33,690 bases of DNA, taken from NCBI GenBank assembly GCA_903915625.1, contig CAIWTN010000110.1:1-33690 (forward strand), given 5' to 3'. Source of the DNA: an uncultured Pseudomonadota bacterium (GTDB lineage Bacteria; Bdellovibrionota_B; Oligoflexia; Oligoflexales; CAIYRB01). A program made the position numbers and the translations under genes. How positions within the stretch are numbered: the stretch's first letter is position 1; each line of letters opens with the position of its first letter. This document shows, piece by piece, positions 16,042 through 23,512 of the stretch. The notes beneath the pieces are model-generated. The model did not search any database. It was not told where the DNA came from and worked only from the letters and a program-made list of their open reading frames with translations.

Positions 16042-17368
16042 CGACGAGGTCGTAGGAGTGCGTCTCGGTGATCTTTACCATTTGAATATGGCCGGCTTTT
16101 ACCGGTCCGTCACCAATATAGACGACGCCGTCCACTTCGGGGGCCTGAACTGCTAGACGTCCTTGCCATACGAGTTCGTGCTCTGGACTGGGGCCTTCGA
16201 CTAGAACTGGTAAAACTTGGCCGGCATAGCTCTTTAGTAGCTCACGGGAAACTTCACTTTGAACAGCCATCACTTCAGCTAAACGAGCGTCTTTGACCTC
16301 GTCGCTGACTTGATCCTGCATCCGTCCCGCCACTGTGCCCTCTTCCTGAGAGTATGAGAAACAGCCTAGGTGGCGGAAGCGTTGCTCGCCAACAAATTCC
16401 AGCAGCTCTGCAAAGTCAGCATCAGTCTCACCCGGGAAACCAACCATCACCGAGGTGCGGATCGCCACTCCCGGCACGCGCTCACGCACGCGGGCTAGGA
16501 TTTCCACCAGCTGCTTTTTGTTCACGTCGCGGTTCATGCGCTTCAAGATGTTGTCGCTAGCATGTTGGACTGGAATATCTAGGTACTTAACTATCTTTGG
16601 TTCGTTGGCGAAGAAGTCTAGGAATTCGTCGTTGATGTATTCTGGGTAGACGTACAGGCAGCGAATCCACTGCAGTCCAGGTATGGCGACTAGGGCGCGT
16701 AGGAGTGGCAGCAGTTCATCGGTGCCGCGATCGCGACCAAAAGCTGCGAGGTCTTGAGCAATCAAGTTGACCTCGATGACGCCTTCGCTGACTAATTTTT
16801 CGACTTCTTTGACGACTGAGCTGATCGGGCGAGAACGCAGGCGACCGCGGATGGCCGGGATAATACAGAAGGAGCAGTTGTGCTGGCATCCTTCCGCTAC
16901 TTTTACATAGGCCGAATGGCGCGCGAGGGTGTTCACGCGAGGCATATCTTCGTTATAGAGATAATGCGTGCGCTTCGCATGGACACTGCCTTGTTCGGCG
17001 GGGTCGTCAAGCAATGCGCCGATCTTTGTAAACTCATCGGTGCCGATAAACAAATCGACCTCGGGTAGACCCTTTGCTAGCTGCGTCTTGTAGCGCTGTG
17101 TCAGACATCCCGTCACCACCACTTTTAAGCCTGGCTTTTGCTCCTTGAGCTCAGCGGCCTTCAAGATGGTGTCGATGCTTTCTTCCTTGGCGGCCGCGAT
17201 AAAGCCGCAAGTGTTGATCACGATGGCATCAGCAGCCGTAGGTTCGTCCGTTGACACCCAGCCAGTGCCCATCATCGTGCCTAGCATGACCTCAGAGTCG
17301 ACGCGGTTGCGCGCGCATCCTAGAGAGATGAGGTGGACCTTACGAGCGGCTTGGGTTAGAGGATCCAT
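16016..17368 (-). CDS. rimO: Ribosomal protein S12 methylthiotransferase RimO
   Basis: 450 residues. The N-terminal methylthiotransferase domain opens VHLISLGCARNRVDSE and has the three cluster-ligating cysteines Cys18, Cys54 (INTCGF) and Cys88 (VTGCLTQR). The radical SAM domain carries EGCQHNCSFCIIPAIRG with Cys161, Cys165 and Cys168. A TRAM domain ends the protein (about 375-450, GQVLPVLVEGPSPEHELVWQ to KITETHSYDLVGEVV). The GCARN and FCIIP motifs favour RimO over MiaB or MtaB. It adds a methylthio group to the conserved aspartate of ribosomal protein S12, using two 4Fe-4S clusters and SAM. It is followed by, and overlaps, the DUF5924/DUF2914 gene and is divergent from the class IV aminotransferase. 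Confidence 0.95.
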   Translation of the reverse strand: MDPLTQAARKVHLISLGCARNRVDSEVMLGTMMGTGWVSTDEPTAADAIVINTCGFIAAAKEESIDTILKAAELKEQKPGLKVVVTGCLTQRYKTQLAKGLPEVDLFIGTDEFTKIGALLDDPAEQGSVHAKRTHYLYNEDMPRVNTLARHSAYVKVAEGCQHNCSFCIIPAIRGRLRSRPISSVVKEVEKLVSEGVIEVNLIAQDLAAFGRDRGTDELLPLLRALVAIPGLQWIRCLYVYPEYINDEFLDFFANEPKIVKYLDIPVQHASDNILKRMNRDVNKKQLVEILARVRERVPGVAIRTSVMVGFPGETDADFAELLEFVGEQRFRHLGCFSYSQEEGTVAGRMQDQVSDEVKDARLAEVMAVQSEVSRELLKSYAGQVLPVLVEGPSPEHELVWQGRLAVQAPEVDGVVYIGDGPVKAGHIQMVKITETHSYDLVGEVVGDIQ

Positions 17369-17416
17369 GGGCTACTGTCTCCTTAACATTTTAAGAGACG
17401 TGCCTATTATCATAAA

Positions 17417-17452
17417 ACTGGTTAAAATTCAAAAATCAGCTTATTTACCAGT
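17417..17452. promoter_or_regulatory. Inverted repeat between rimO and the class IV aminotransferase
   Basis: ACTGGTTAAA (17417-17426) is mirrored by TTTACCAGT (17444-17452), nine base pairs with one bulged T, centres about 27 bases apart. It lies in the AT-rich 143-base divergent region, 48 bases from the rimO start and 59 from the aminotransferase start. Possible shared operator. Confidence 0.35.
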
Positions 17453-17511
17453 ATTATCAATGGCTAAGCTTTTAATCTGGCCTTTTTGATAGGCCAAGTT
17501 GGGGTGGATTT

Positions 17512-18411
17512 ATGGAAGGCCTGATCGCCGTCAATGGCAAGGTTACAGCACCAGAAGCTGCACTCGTTCCGGCCCTAGATCGTGGCTTACTCTATGGCGA
17601 TGGCGTATTTGAGGTTTTTGTCGCCTTTGGGACCCAAATTCTCGATATGGAACGGCATTTTGACCGCCTGCGCGCATCGGCAGAAGCTCTTGAGTTTTCC
17701 ATTCCGTGGTCAAATGCTGAGATGGCCTTTGAGCTATCAGACTTGGTTAGCCGGGTGCCTGCGGCCAAAAAATATATCCGCCTAGCCGTCACCAGGGGCA
17801 GTGGGCTGAGCTTGAAATTACCCGCAGGTGCCACGCCCAATCGCTATGTATACTGCTTGCCGGCGGCGCAAGAGATGCCGCGTGTTTATCGTGAGGGGTT
17901 GAGTCTTAGGCGGCTTATTAAAGCCGGGGGCTCCAGAGGAGCTGCGCCTAAGACGGGCAACTATCTGGCCAGTGTCATGGGCCTGGCTAAGGCGCAGAAA
18001 GAGGGCTTCGACGAGATCTTATGGACGAATTCCGAAGGCGAAGTCACCGAGGCCGCAACAGCAAACATCTTTTTTCTATCTAGAGTTGGCGACAACGTAG
18101 CGTTTCTGACGCCGCCGGCTCAAAGTGGCATCCTGCTTGGCATCACCCGCAGCACCTTGATCGAGTTGATGCAAAATGCGGGTATCCCAGTCCAAGAACA
18201 AACTATATTTGTTGATGAGCTGCCTCGCTTTGATGAGGCTTTTGTCTGTTCGACGGTGCGCGGACTAGTTCCGGTATCAGCGATAGACAAGCATAAGCTA
18301 CACACGGCGAGGCCAGGTTCCGTCTTCCGTCATATAGAGAGACTTTATATGACGTGGGTGGAGACGCAGCTAGGCTACCGTGTTGACTGGGCTAGCGGAC
18401 AGCCGCTGTAG
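17512..18411 (+). CDS. Class IV PLP aminotransferase (BCAT / ADC lyase / D-Ala aminotransferase group)
   Basis: 299 residues, ATG at 17512. RGLLYGDGVFEVF (24-36) is the class IV opening motif, AAPKTGNYLASVMG (144-157) holds the Schiff-base Lys147, and EVTEAATANIFF (177-188) includes Glu180, which contacts the PLP ring nitrogen. SGILLGITRSTLIEL follows as expected. The group covers branched-chain amino acid aminotransferase, 4-amino-4-deoxychorismate lyase (PabC) and D-amino acid aminotransferase; these cannot be told apart safely by eye, so no symbol is given. A short hairpin (GGCCT 17479-17483, AGGCC 17491-17495) lies just before the GGGGTGG ribosome binding site. It is convergent with fliW, with four bases between stop codons. 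Confidence 0.85.
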   Translation: MEGLIAVNGKVTAPEAALVPALDRGLLYGDGVFEVFVAFGTQILDMERHFDRLRASAEALEFSIPWSNAEMAFELSDLVSRVPAAKKYIRLAVTRGSGLSLKLPAGATPNRYVYCLPAAQEMPRVYREGLSLRRLIKAGGSRGAAPKTGNYLASVMGLAKAQKEGFDEILWTNSEGEVTEAATANIFFLSRVGDNVAFLTPPAQSGILLGITRSTLIELMQNAGIPVQEQTIFVDELPRFDEAFVCSTVRGLVPVSAIDKHKLHTARPGSVFRHIERLYMTWVETQLGYRVDWASGQPL

Positions 18412-18415
18412 CCGC

Positions 18416-18961
18416 TTATTTGCCGCTTACTTTGGTCTGGGCTTGCTCTTGTTTGCCGCTCTCTTGGGTCGCTTTGGCTTTTTCGATGGCCTCTTGAACA
18501 GCGACCGATCCGGCAGCAGTGCTCTGCTTCTTGATCTCTTCCATGATGTTATGGCGCGTAGTGTAGGCAGAGTGGCTGAGAACTAACTGTTTGCCGCGGC
18601 GATTTTGCAGATTGAAAACCAGCGGTGCCTTCAGGTTAGCAGTCATATTTTGCGGATTCGTTGGGATCGTGATGATCACTGAAATGACGGCGTCTTCTTC
18701 AGCTTTCAATTCCAAATCCAAGACTTCCGCTTCAGTGACTTCAACCACATAGTCCGGTTTGAACAAGAGTGGGTTGATCAATACAAAAGCGATAGCGCCA
18801 TCGTCCAGCGACTGAAGCCATTTAAATGGCGATTCTTTGTCGTGATCCAAAAGGACATAGCGCTTCAGCTCAGGGAAGCCAATCAGGCCTGCCGGTAGTT
18901 CGATCAGATCCTCGCTCTTAACTTCGATCTCGCCGAACCTAGTCGTTTTAACCTTGATCAA
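18416..18961 (-). CDS. fliW: Flagellar assembly factor FliW
   Basis: 181 residues from a TTG at 18961 with GGGAGG seven bases upstream. The N-terminus (IKVKTTRFGEIEVKSEDLIE, then LPAGLIGFPELKRYVLLDH) and the central SPFKWLQSLDDGAIAFVLINPLLFKPDY are diagnostic for FliW. The conserved core ends near residue 147 (NIMEEIKK); the last 35 residues are a polar Gln/Lys/Ala tail not usual in the family. In Bacillus and Campylobacter FliW binds CsrA, relieves its repression of flagellin mRNA, and is itself titrated by flagellin. Its position directly after csrA supports the same circuit here, though no flagellin gene is in the window. Confidence 0.93.
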   Translation of the reverse strand: MIKVKTTRFGEIEVKSEDLIELPAGLIGFPELKRYVLLDHDKESPFKWLQSLDDGAIAFVLINPLLFKPDYVVEVTEAEVLDLELKAEEDAVISVIITIPTNPQNMTANLKAPLVFNLQNRRGKQLVLSHSAYTTRHNIMEEIKKQSTAAGSVAVQEAIEKAKATQESGKQEQAQTKVSGK

Positions 18962-19083
18962 GGCCGCCTCCCATGGGTCGCGGACATGCTGCTCCCGCTT
19001 TTTTGCCGCACACTACATCTTAAAAATTCTTGCAAGATGATCTAACCTCTATGATAAACCATTTTATTAATAGCAAGCAATAG
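18962..19083 (-). promoter_or_regulatory. csrA-fliW spacer with a possible fliW promoter
   Basis: The 122-base gap is longer than others in the operon and AT-rich in its upstream part. On the minus strand TTGCTT is followed 18 bases later by TATCAT (five of six to TATAAT). CATCTT and AAGATG form a 6-bp inverted repeat downstream of it. A separate fliW promoter is possible but rests on weak matches. Confidence 0.25.
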
Positions 19084-19380
19084 CTAGTCCGATCCTTGTC
19101 CTCTTGGGCCCTTGAGGTACTTCCTGATGGGGACCTGGCCAACAGCCCTTGCATCAGCCCCGAGTATGCCTTGAGCTTGCCCGACGTGGACCGGATCCGG
19201 TTGTGATGCGGCACGATTTTCGTCAAGGATCTTTTGATAGATTTCTTCACGATGGACTGTGGTCGCCGGTGCGGCTTTTATACCGAGTCGGACCTGCTTA
19301 CCTTTGATTTGCATGACGACAATTTTTACGTCGTCACCGATGGCGATACCTTCGCCAACTTTGCGGGTTAATACAAGCAA
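19084..19380 (-). CDS. csrA: Carbon storage regulator CsrA, C-terminally extended
   Basis: 98 residues from a TTG at 19380, chosen because it gives the family N-terminus MLVLTRKVGEGIAIGDDVKI and has GGAGGG (19393-19388) seven bases upstream. An in-frame ATG at 19395 would overlap that site. The core (1-53) continues KIVVMQIKGKQVRLGIKAAP and VHREEIYQKI, with the RNA-contacting LTR and VHREEIY segments intact. CsrA is normally 60-75 residues; here about 40 extra residues follow (ENRAASQPDPVHVGQAQGIL onwards). It is a dimeric RNA-binding protein that blocks translation at ANGGA motifs. The sequence ATGGA (19395-19391) overlaps its own ribosome binding site, consistent with autoregulation. Confidence 0.93.
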   Translation of the reverse strand: MLVLTRKVGEGIAIGDDVKIVVMQIKGKQVRLGIKAAPATTVHREEIYQKILDENRAASQPDPVHVGQAQGILGADARAVGQVPIRKYLKGPRGQGSD

Positions 19381-19489
19381 GCCAGAACCCTCCATGGTTC
19401 TATTTGGGCGAAGCGCTCCGCGCCCATTAGATTGTCTCTGAATAGTCAATTATCGCTTAATAAACGGCATATATCTAGTCGGTCGCTCT

Positions 19490-19514
19490 AAGCTGGCAGT
19501 CGCTGCCCCAGCTT
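19490..19514 (-). other. Strong hairpin between flgL and csrA
   Basis: AAGCTGGCAG (19490-19499) pairs with CTGCC (19503-19507) plus AGCTT (19510-19514), a 10-bp stem with a two-C bulge and a TCG loop, eight bases past the flgL stop. On the minus strand no T-run follows, so it is more likely an mRNA-stabilising or processing element, or an attenuator, than a full intrinsic terminator. Confidence 0.5.
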
Positions 19515-19521
19515 TTAGTGA

Positions 19522-20421
19522 TTATTGCAGGAAGTTCAAAAGTGAGGGTTGCAGTAGCTTGGTCGATGCCATCAGTGTGCCTTGGAGGACGGCTTCGGTG
19601 CGCTTGAATTCGGAACTAGCGTGGTACATATCTGAATCTTGTACTTTAGACAGTTGATCTCGGAGCGTGGTCTCGTCGCCACTGAGGCGGGCGCCGGTCT
19701 CGTTGATTGCTGTGCTCATAGCGCCCACAGAAGCAATGCCAGCACTGGTCTTATCCAACTGATGCTCCAGCTCGTTCATGGCCCTATGAATAGCATCGGT
19801 ATCGTTCTTAGACATGCCATTGTAGAGAAGGTTCAGGCTTTCGATCATGTTGAAATGTCCATTTTTCATCTCTTCAGGCGTCGCCTCAAAGACATCGCGG
19901 CCATTCAAGCTAACAGGGCGAAAGTTGCCTGAGGATAGCTCCAAATGCACGATGCCATCGTCGCCCATGAAGTCTCCGTCGAGATTCAGTGTTGGCGTTT
20001 GATTGCGAAATCCACCAAAGACATAACGGCCGTTGAAGGTGGAATTGCCGAGCGTGATGATCTCGTCCATGATCTCTCTGATCTCACGTGAGGTGGCTTC
20101 GCGACTAGCTGGGTCGTATGTGCTGTTAGACATTGCGACCGAGAGTTCCTTAGCGCGGATCAGGTTGTTGTTGATTGCTTGCAGTGCCTCTTCGCTGCGT
20201 TCAAGAAATCCCTTGGAATATTCGATATTAGTCTGGAACTGACGCACATTTTCAATTTGGTCACGAAACCTGATAATTTGGCTCGATCCCACCGGATCAT
20301 CGGATAGTTTCTCAATCCGACGCTGGGACGAAAGTTCCTCCATAGCATTTGAATTCTGTTCCTTCGCATCATTGATGCGACCGGCAACAGTTTCATAGCG
20401 TAGGCGTTCAGAGATTCTCAT
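19522..20421 (-). CDS. flgL: Flagellar hook-filament junction protein FlgL (HAP3)
   Basis: 299 residues, ATG at 20421, eleven bases after flgK. The flagellin-like N-terminus MRISERLRYETVAGRINDAK continues to RIEKLSDDPVGSSQIIRFRDQI, the FlgL/flagellin D0-D1 pattern. The middle (NSTFNGRYVFGGFRNQTPTL) is a highly conserved FlgL block. The C-terminal helix returns as QLSKVQDSDMYHASSEFKRTEAVLQGTLMASTKLLQPSLLNFL, the paired coiled coil that sits in the filament core. It is exported by the flagellar secretion system and joins hook to filament together with FlgK. A strong hairpin follows the stop codon. Confidence 0.94.
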   Translation of the reverse strand: MRISERLRYETVAGRINDAKEQNSNAMEELSSQRRIEKLSDDPVGSSQIIRFRDQIENVRQFQTNIEYSKGFLERSEEALQAINNNLIRAKELSVAMSNSTYDPASREATSREIREIMDEIITLGNSTFNGRYVFGGFRNQTPTLNLDGDFMGDDGIVHLELSSGNFRPVSLNGRDVFEATPEEMKNGHFNMIESLNLLYNGMSKNDTDAIHRAMNELEHQLDKTSAGIASVGAMSTAINETGARLSGDETTLRDQLSKVQDSDMYHASSEFKRTEAVLQGTLMASTKLLQPSLLNFLQ

Positions 20422-20432
20422 GGTTCAAAGTC

Positions 20433-21857
20433 TCAGCGTTTCATGCTTAAAACGGTATCAAGCATTTCATCTATAGTAGTGATCACCTTTGATGATGCGG
20501 TAAAGTTAGCCTGCCATTTCATCATGTTGGTGGCTTCTTCGTCGAGGGATACGCCAGCAACTGATTCGCGCTGTTTGTTTAGGTCTTTGACAAGTAGGTC
20601 GGAGGCTTGGCGGGCATGCTCTGCCCTTTGTGTATTCATACCTAGATTGGCAGTAAAGTTAGCGTAGAACTCATTCAAACTGGTATTTTCATCAGAAAAT
20701 ATCTTAGCATCTTTAAGTTTGATCATGGAGTTGACGTTGATGTTGTCGCCAGGAGCTAGTGGGCTTGATGCTGCCGAAATTGCGTGATGTGAGGCTTGAA
20801 TCGCATCGTCAACATCCAGGTCAGCAGCGGCATCAGCGACGTTAAGTGGGACTTTAAAGAAGTTTCGCCCAGTACTTTCCGCGTAGTCGCCAATACCGTA
20901 ACCAAACCTATGGACGCGGTTTACTTCATTGGCAAAGGTGTGAGCCATCTGATTATTTTTTGATAAAAGACCCGTAATGTCCTTGTCGCGCACTTGGATA
21001 AAGGCCTCTAGAGCCCCACCTTCCATGCGATTTGTGACGTTGCGAGCATGGTGGTCATCCCAATCAGTGATGGTTACATCGTAAAGTCCATCATTTTCGA
21101 AATTGCGAATGACGCCAAACTTGGCTGAATTGCGTCCCTCGACTAGGGTGACTTGGTCAGGACCTCGGATGCAGAGCATGCCGTATTGATCCTCATAGTA
21201 CTTAATCTCAACTTGACCACTGAGATCACGAACCAGGCGATCGCGTTGATCTCGCAAGTCATTCGCGAATGCGCCTTGTCCCGTCTCCGAAGTTTGAATT
21301 TTGACGTTCAGCTTTGCGATTTCCTTCAGCTGTTCTGTCATTTTTCCGGTCATGTCGAAGATGCGTTCGTTAAGAACCTTACGATTTTCTTTTAGATCGC
21401 TGTCGACGCGGCGAAATGCTGATACTGCATCGCGGCCAGTTTCGACCACTGTAGTGCGGACGGTCTCGTCAGTGGGAAAGCTGGCTAGAGTCTGCAGGCT
21501 GTTGAAGAAGCGAGTGACTTGATCCGACACACTGGAATTGAGTTCAGGGCTGAAGACTCTTTCAATGCTTTTGAGGGAGTCTGCGCGCGCAGCAGAGCGT
21601 CCAGAATCCTGATAGGTGTTATTTAACTGGTTTTCGACAAATTGGTCGTGCGAGCGTGAGACGCTGGCAAGTGAGGCACCGTTGCCGATGAGGACGCCAT
21701 GGGTTTCAAGAGGATCGTTCTGCCTGATATTGACCTGTTGGCGTGAGAAGCCTTCAACTTGTGCATTGGCAATGTTATGGCCGGCCGTATCGACGCCTTG
21801 GCGGGTCGTTAGCAGGGCCTCTGAGCCAACGGTAAGTGTGTGAAAAAGTCCCGACAT
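20433..21857 (-). CDS. flgK: Flagellar hook-associated protein FlgK (HAP1)
   Basis: 474 residues, ATG at 21857. The N-terminus GSEALLTTRQGVDTAGHNIANAQVEGFSRQ is the rod/hook-family signature as it appears in FlgK. The TLASFPTDETVRTTVVETGR and VQTS/QTSETGQGAFANDLRDQRDRLVRDLS segments are conserved FlgK blocks. The C-terminus SVAGVSLDEEATNMMKWQANFTASSKVITTIDEMLDTVL is the matching C-terminal helix. It lies between flgN and flgL as usual. A small CGCC-TTTTT-GGCG dyad (21864-21876) partly overlaps the AAGG that would serve the start. Confidence 0.95.
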   Translation of the reverse strand: MSGLFHTLTVGSEALLTTRQGVDTAGHNIANAQVEGFSRQQVNIRQNDPLETHGVLIGNGASLASVSRSHDQFVENQLNNTYQDSGRSAARADSLKSIERVFSPELNSSVSDQVTRFFNSLQTLASFPTDETVRTTVVETGRDAVSAFRRVDSDLKENRKVLNERIFDMTGKMTEQLKEIAKLNVKIQTSETGQGAFANDLRDQRDRLVRDLSGQVEIKYYEDQYGMLCIRGPDQVTLVEGRNSAKFGVIRNFENDGLYDVTITDWDDHHARNVTNRMEGGALEAFIQVRDKDITGLLSKNNQMAHTFANEVNRVHRFGYGIGDYAESTGRNFFKVPLNVADAAADLDVDDAIQASHHAISAASSPLAPGDNINVNSMIKLKDAKIFSDENTSLNEFYANFTANLGMNTQRAEHARQASDLLVKDLNKQRESVAGVSLDEEATNMMKWQANFTASSKVITTIDEMLDTVLSMKR

Positions 21858-21944
21858 TCCTGGCGCCTTTTTGGCGTGAGCAGATCCTTAAATATATACC
21901 TGAGCCCAGATCTTTAACGGAGACAGGGCCCTAAAAGGAAGACA

Positions 21945-22532
21945 CTAGGCCTTCGCTCTAAAGCCACTATTGCGACCAGCGGCTTTTTGAACGCCATGCG
22001 AATTGTAAGATACGGCCACCTGCTCGCTGACCTCCTGCCAGAAGCGATAACTCTCCTGATAGTTGCGCATCATATGTGTAACGAGGTACTTGTTGGCTTC
22101 AATTTGTGGCTTGATCTCTATGTATAGTGCGAGAAAATCTGTGACATGTTTTGCAAAGCCACTTGCGACGTGGGTTAGAACTTGACTGGCGAATGCCTCC
22201 GAGTCCTGAGCTTGAGCGAGGTCACTAATGACGTCTCGGTATTGAGTCAGAGTCGTTGGGCGTTCTCTGCCTGGCCATTGGATTTGCACCAACTTTGCCA
22301 AGCGCTCGCCAGCAAGAGTCATACTACCGAAGTGGGCCTCAATGCGGCCACCAATGGTTTCTTTGAGTTCGCAAGCAGTCGTGACTAGGCCAAATTCGCG
22401 GCTGGCGATTGCTTGGTGCTCGCGCTCAATGACGCCAGGCATCTGCTGATAAGCCTCCTGGAGCCCAGCCAAGCACTCTTTCAGACGCGACGCCACCTCA
22501 ATGACTTGCTCCACAAATGTGGTCTGAGCCAT
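21945..22532 (-). CDS. flgN: FlgN-like flagellar export chaperone
   Basis: 195 residues from the ATG at 22532, which has GGAGG just upstream (short spacing); an ATG at 22544 contains that ribosome binding site and is less likely. The protein is almost all helix with heptad spacing, as in FlgN: LKECLAGLQEAYQQMPGVIEREHQAIASRE, then KETIGGRIEAHFGSMTLAGERL. The C-terminus VAVSYNSHGVQKAAG resembles the Tyr-x-x-x-Gly end of the family. FlgN holds FlgK and FlgL unfolded in the cytosol before export; its place directly upstream of flgK and flgL supports this. Identity rests on pattern and context, since FlgN is poorly conserved. Confidence 0.8.
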   Translation of the reverse strand: MAQTTFVEQVIEVASRLKECLAGLQEAYQQMPGVIEREHQAIASREFGLVTTACELKETIGGRIEAHFGSMTLAGERLAKLVQIQWPGRERPTTLTQYRDVISDLAQAQDSEAFASQVLTHVASGFAKHVTDFLALYIEIKPQIEANKYLVTHMMRNYQESYRFWQEVSEQVAVSYNSHGVQKAAGRNSGFRAKA

Positions 22533-22556
22533 AGCGCCTCCCATGACGAAAAGGGA

Positions 22557-22949
22557 TTACCGTTCGTTATCTGCTAGATGGTCTTTGATGGCTTCGCGGA
22601 GCATGCCGTCAGCAATTTTGCCTGGATCAGGTTGGTAGCTACCTTCGTCAATTTGTTTCTTGAGAGCGGCCACCTTGTCTTCTCGAATGTCAGGTGTGTC
22701 TCGGGCGATATTCAACGCTTTTCGGTAACCATCGGCGCGGCTTTTTGCGGAGTCAGAAATACTGACTCCGTAGTCCTTGCCGCTTTTGGCGTTGGCGGCA
22801 GCAAGAGGATCACCCGTAACCTGAGGGGCCGGATTGACCTTGGTTGCGTCGCGGACTTTGCCGGCTTCCGCTTGAGCGGGTGCGGCACCAGCGGGGTTAA
22901 GTCCCTCGGGAGCTTTTGGGGTGTTACTGCCAATACGGCTAGTGCTCAT
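22557..22949 (-). CDS. flgM: Anti-sigma-28 factor FlgM, long form
   Basis: 130 residues, ATG at 22949 with GAGG seven bases upstream. The C-terminal part SISDSAKSRADGYRKALNIA and DTPDIREDKVAALKKQIDEG then YQPDPGKIADGMLREAI is the FlgM sigma-binding region. The first 60 residues are an Ala/Pro/Lys-rich, probably disordered segment, making this longer than the usual 90-100. FlgM binds the flagellar sigma factor FliA and is exported when the hook is complete, releasing late gene expression. It begins a sub-block (flgM-flgN-flgK-flgL) after a 124-base gap. Confidence 0.9.
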   Translation of the reverse strand: MSTSRIGSNTPKAPEGLNPAGAAPAQAEAGKVRDATKVNPAPQVTGDPLAAANAKSGKDYGVSISDSAKSRADGYRKALNIARDTPDIREDKVAALKKQIDEGSYQPDPGKIADGMLREAIKDHLADNER

Positions 22950-22967
22950 GAGTTACCTCGGCGCGTC

Positions 22968-22981
22968 CTAGTAGATACTAG
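22968..22981. promoter_or_regulatory. Dyad in the flgM leader
   Basis: CTAGTA-GA-TACTAG is a perfect 6-bp inverted repeat with a 2-nt centre, 18 bases upstream of the flgM ATG inside the longest gap of the flagellar block. It is too tight for a stable RNA hairpin, so a protein-binding site is more likely. No sigma-28 promoter was found in this gap. Confidence 0.35.
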
Positions 22982-23073
22982 AAGGAATACTTAGCACGAA
23001 ATGGATGGAAACTGGGTGAGAAAAAGATGAGATCAGATGTCACTACTGGTGGTAGCTGCTTATTCGGTTGCTG

Positions 23074-23511
23074 CTATTCATTGTCGCCTGTTTTGCCAGC
23101 CACCGCAATCCCTGGGGCTGTGGCAGTAGCCTTGTAAGCTTTAATACCCGCTGCTTTTTCTGCAATAGGTGTGGAACTTGGGCGGCTTTGAGCTTGGGAC
23201 GTTAGCAAAAATGACTCAATGTTGTCAGCTAGTCCGGTATGTCGCTGAGCTGCCATCATTTTTGCGTATTCGTCATCTAGCATCGAGCTATAAATCTCTT
23301 CCGCATTACCGCCATCAATGAGGCCTGACTTTTGGACGGTATCCCTCATCGACTTCAACACAATATTGAGAAAGAGCGATTCAAAATCTTCTGCAGCTTG
23401 CTTAATAGTGGTGCGGTCGCGATCCGAGACCTTGGTCCTGAGATCGGCCAGGACCTTGTCCTGGGTCATGGCGGCGGAATTCTTTAAGTTTATGCTTAGG
23501 TCGTTAGCCAT
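23074..23511 (-). CDS. flgJ: FlgJ-type rod-binding protein without muramidase domain
   Basis: 145 residues, ATG at 23511, one base after the flgI stop, so translation is coupled. The rod-binding domain is seen at about 37-100: IKQAAEDFESLFLNIVLKSM, then GLIDGGNAEEIYSSMLDDEYAKMMA. The C-terminal tail (SQAQSRPSSTPIAEKAAGIK) is short and low-complexity. The glucosaminidase domain of enterobacterial FlgJ is absent, as in many delta- and alphaproteobacteria; some other lytic enzyme must open the wall for the rod. FlgJ is exported to the periplasm as the rod scaffold or cap. Confidence 0.9.
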   Translation of the reverse strand: MANDLSINLKNSAAMTQDKVLADLRTKVSDRDRTTIKQAAEDFESLFLNIVLKSMRDTVQKSGLIDGGNAEEIYSSMLDDEYAKMMAAQRHTGLADNIESFLLTSQAQSRPSSTPIAEKAAGIKAYKATATAPGIAVAGKTGDNE

Positions 23512-23512
23512 G

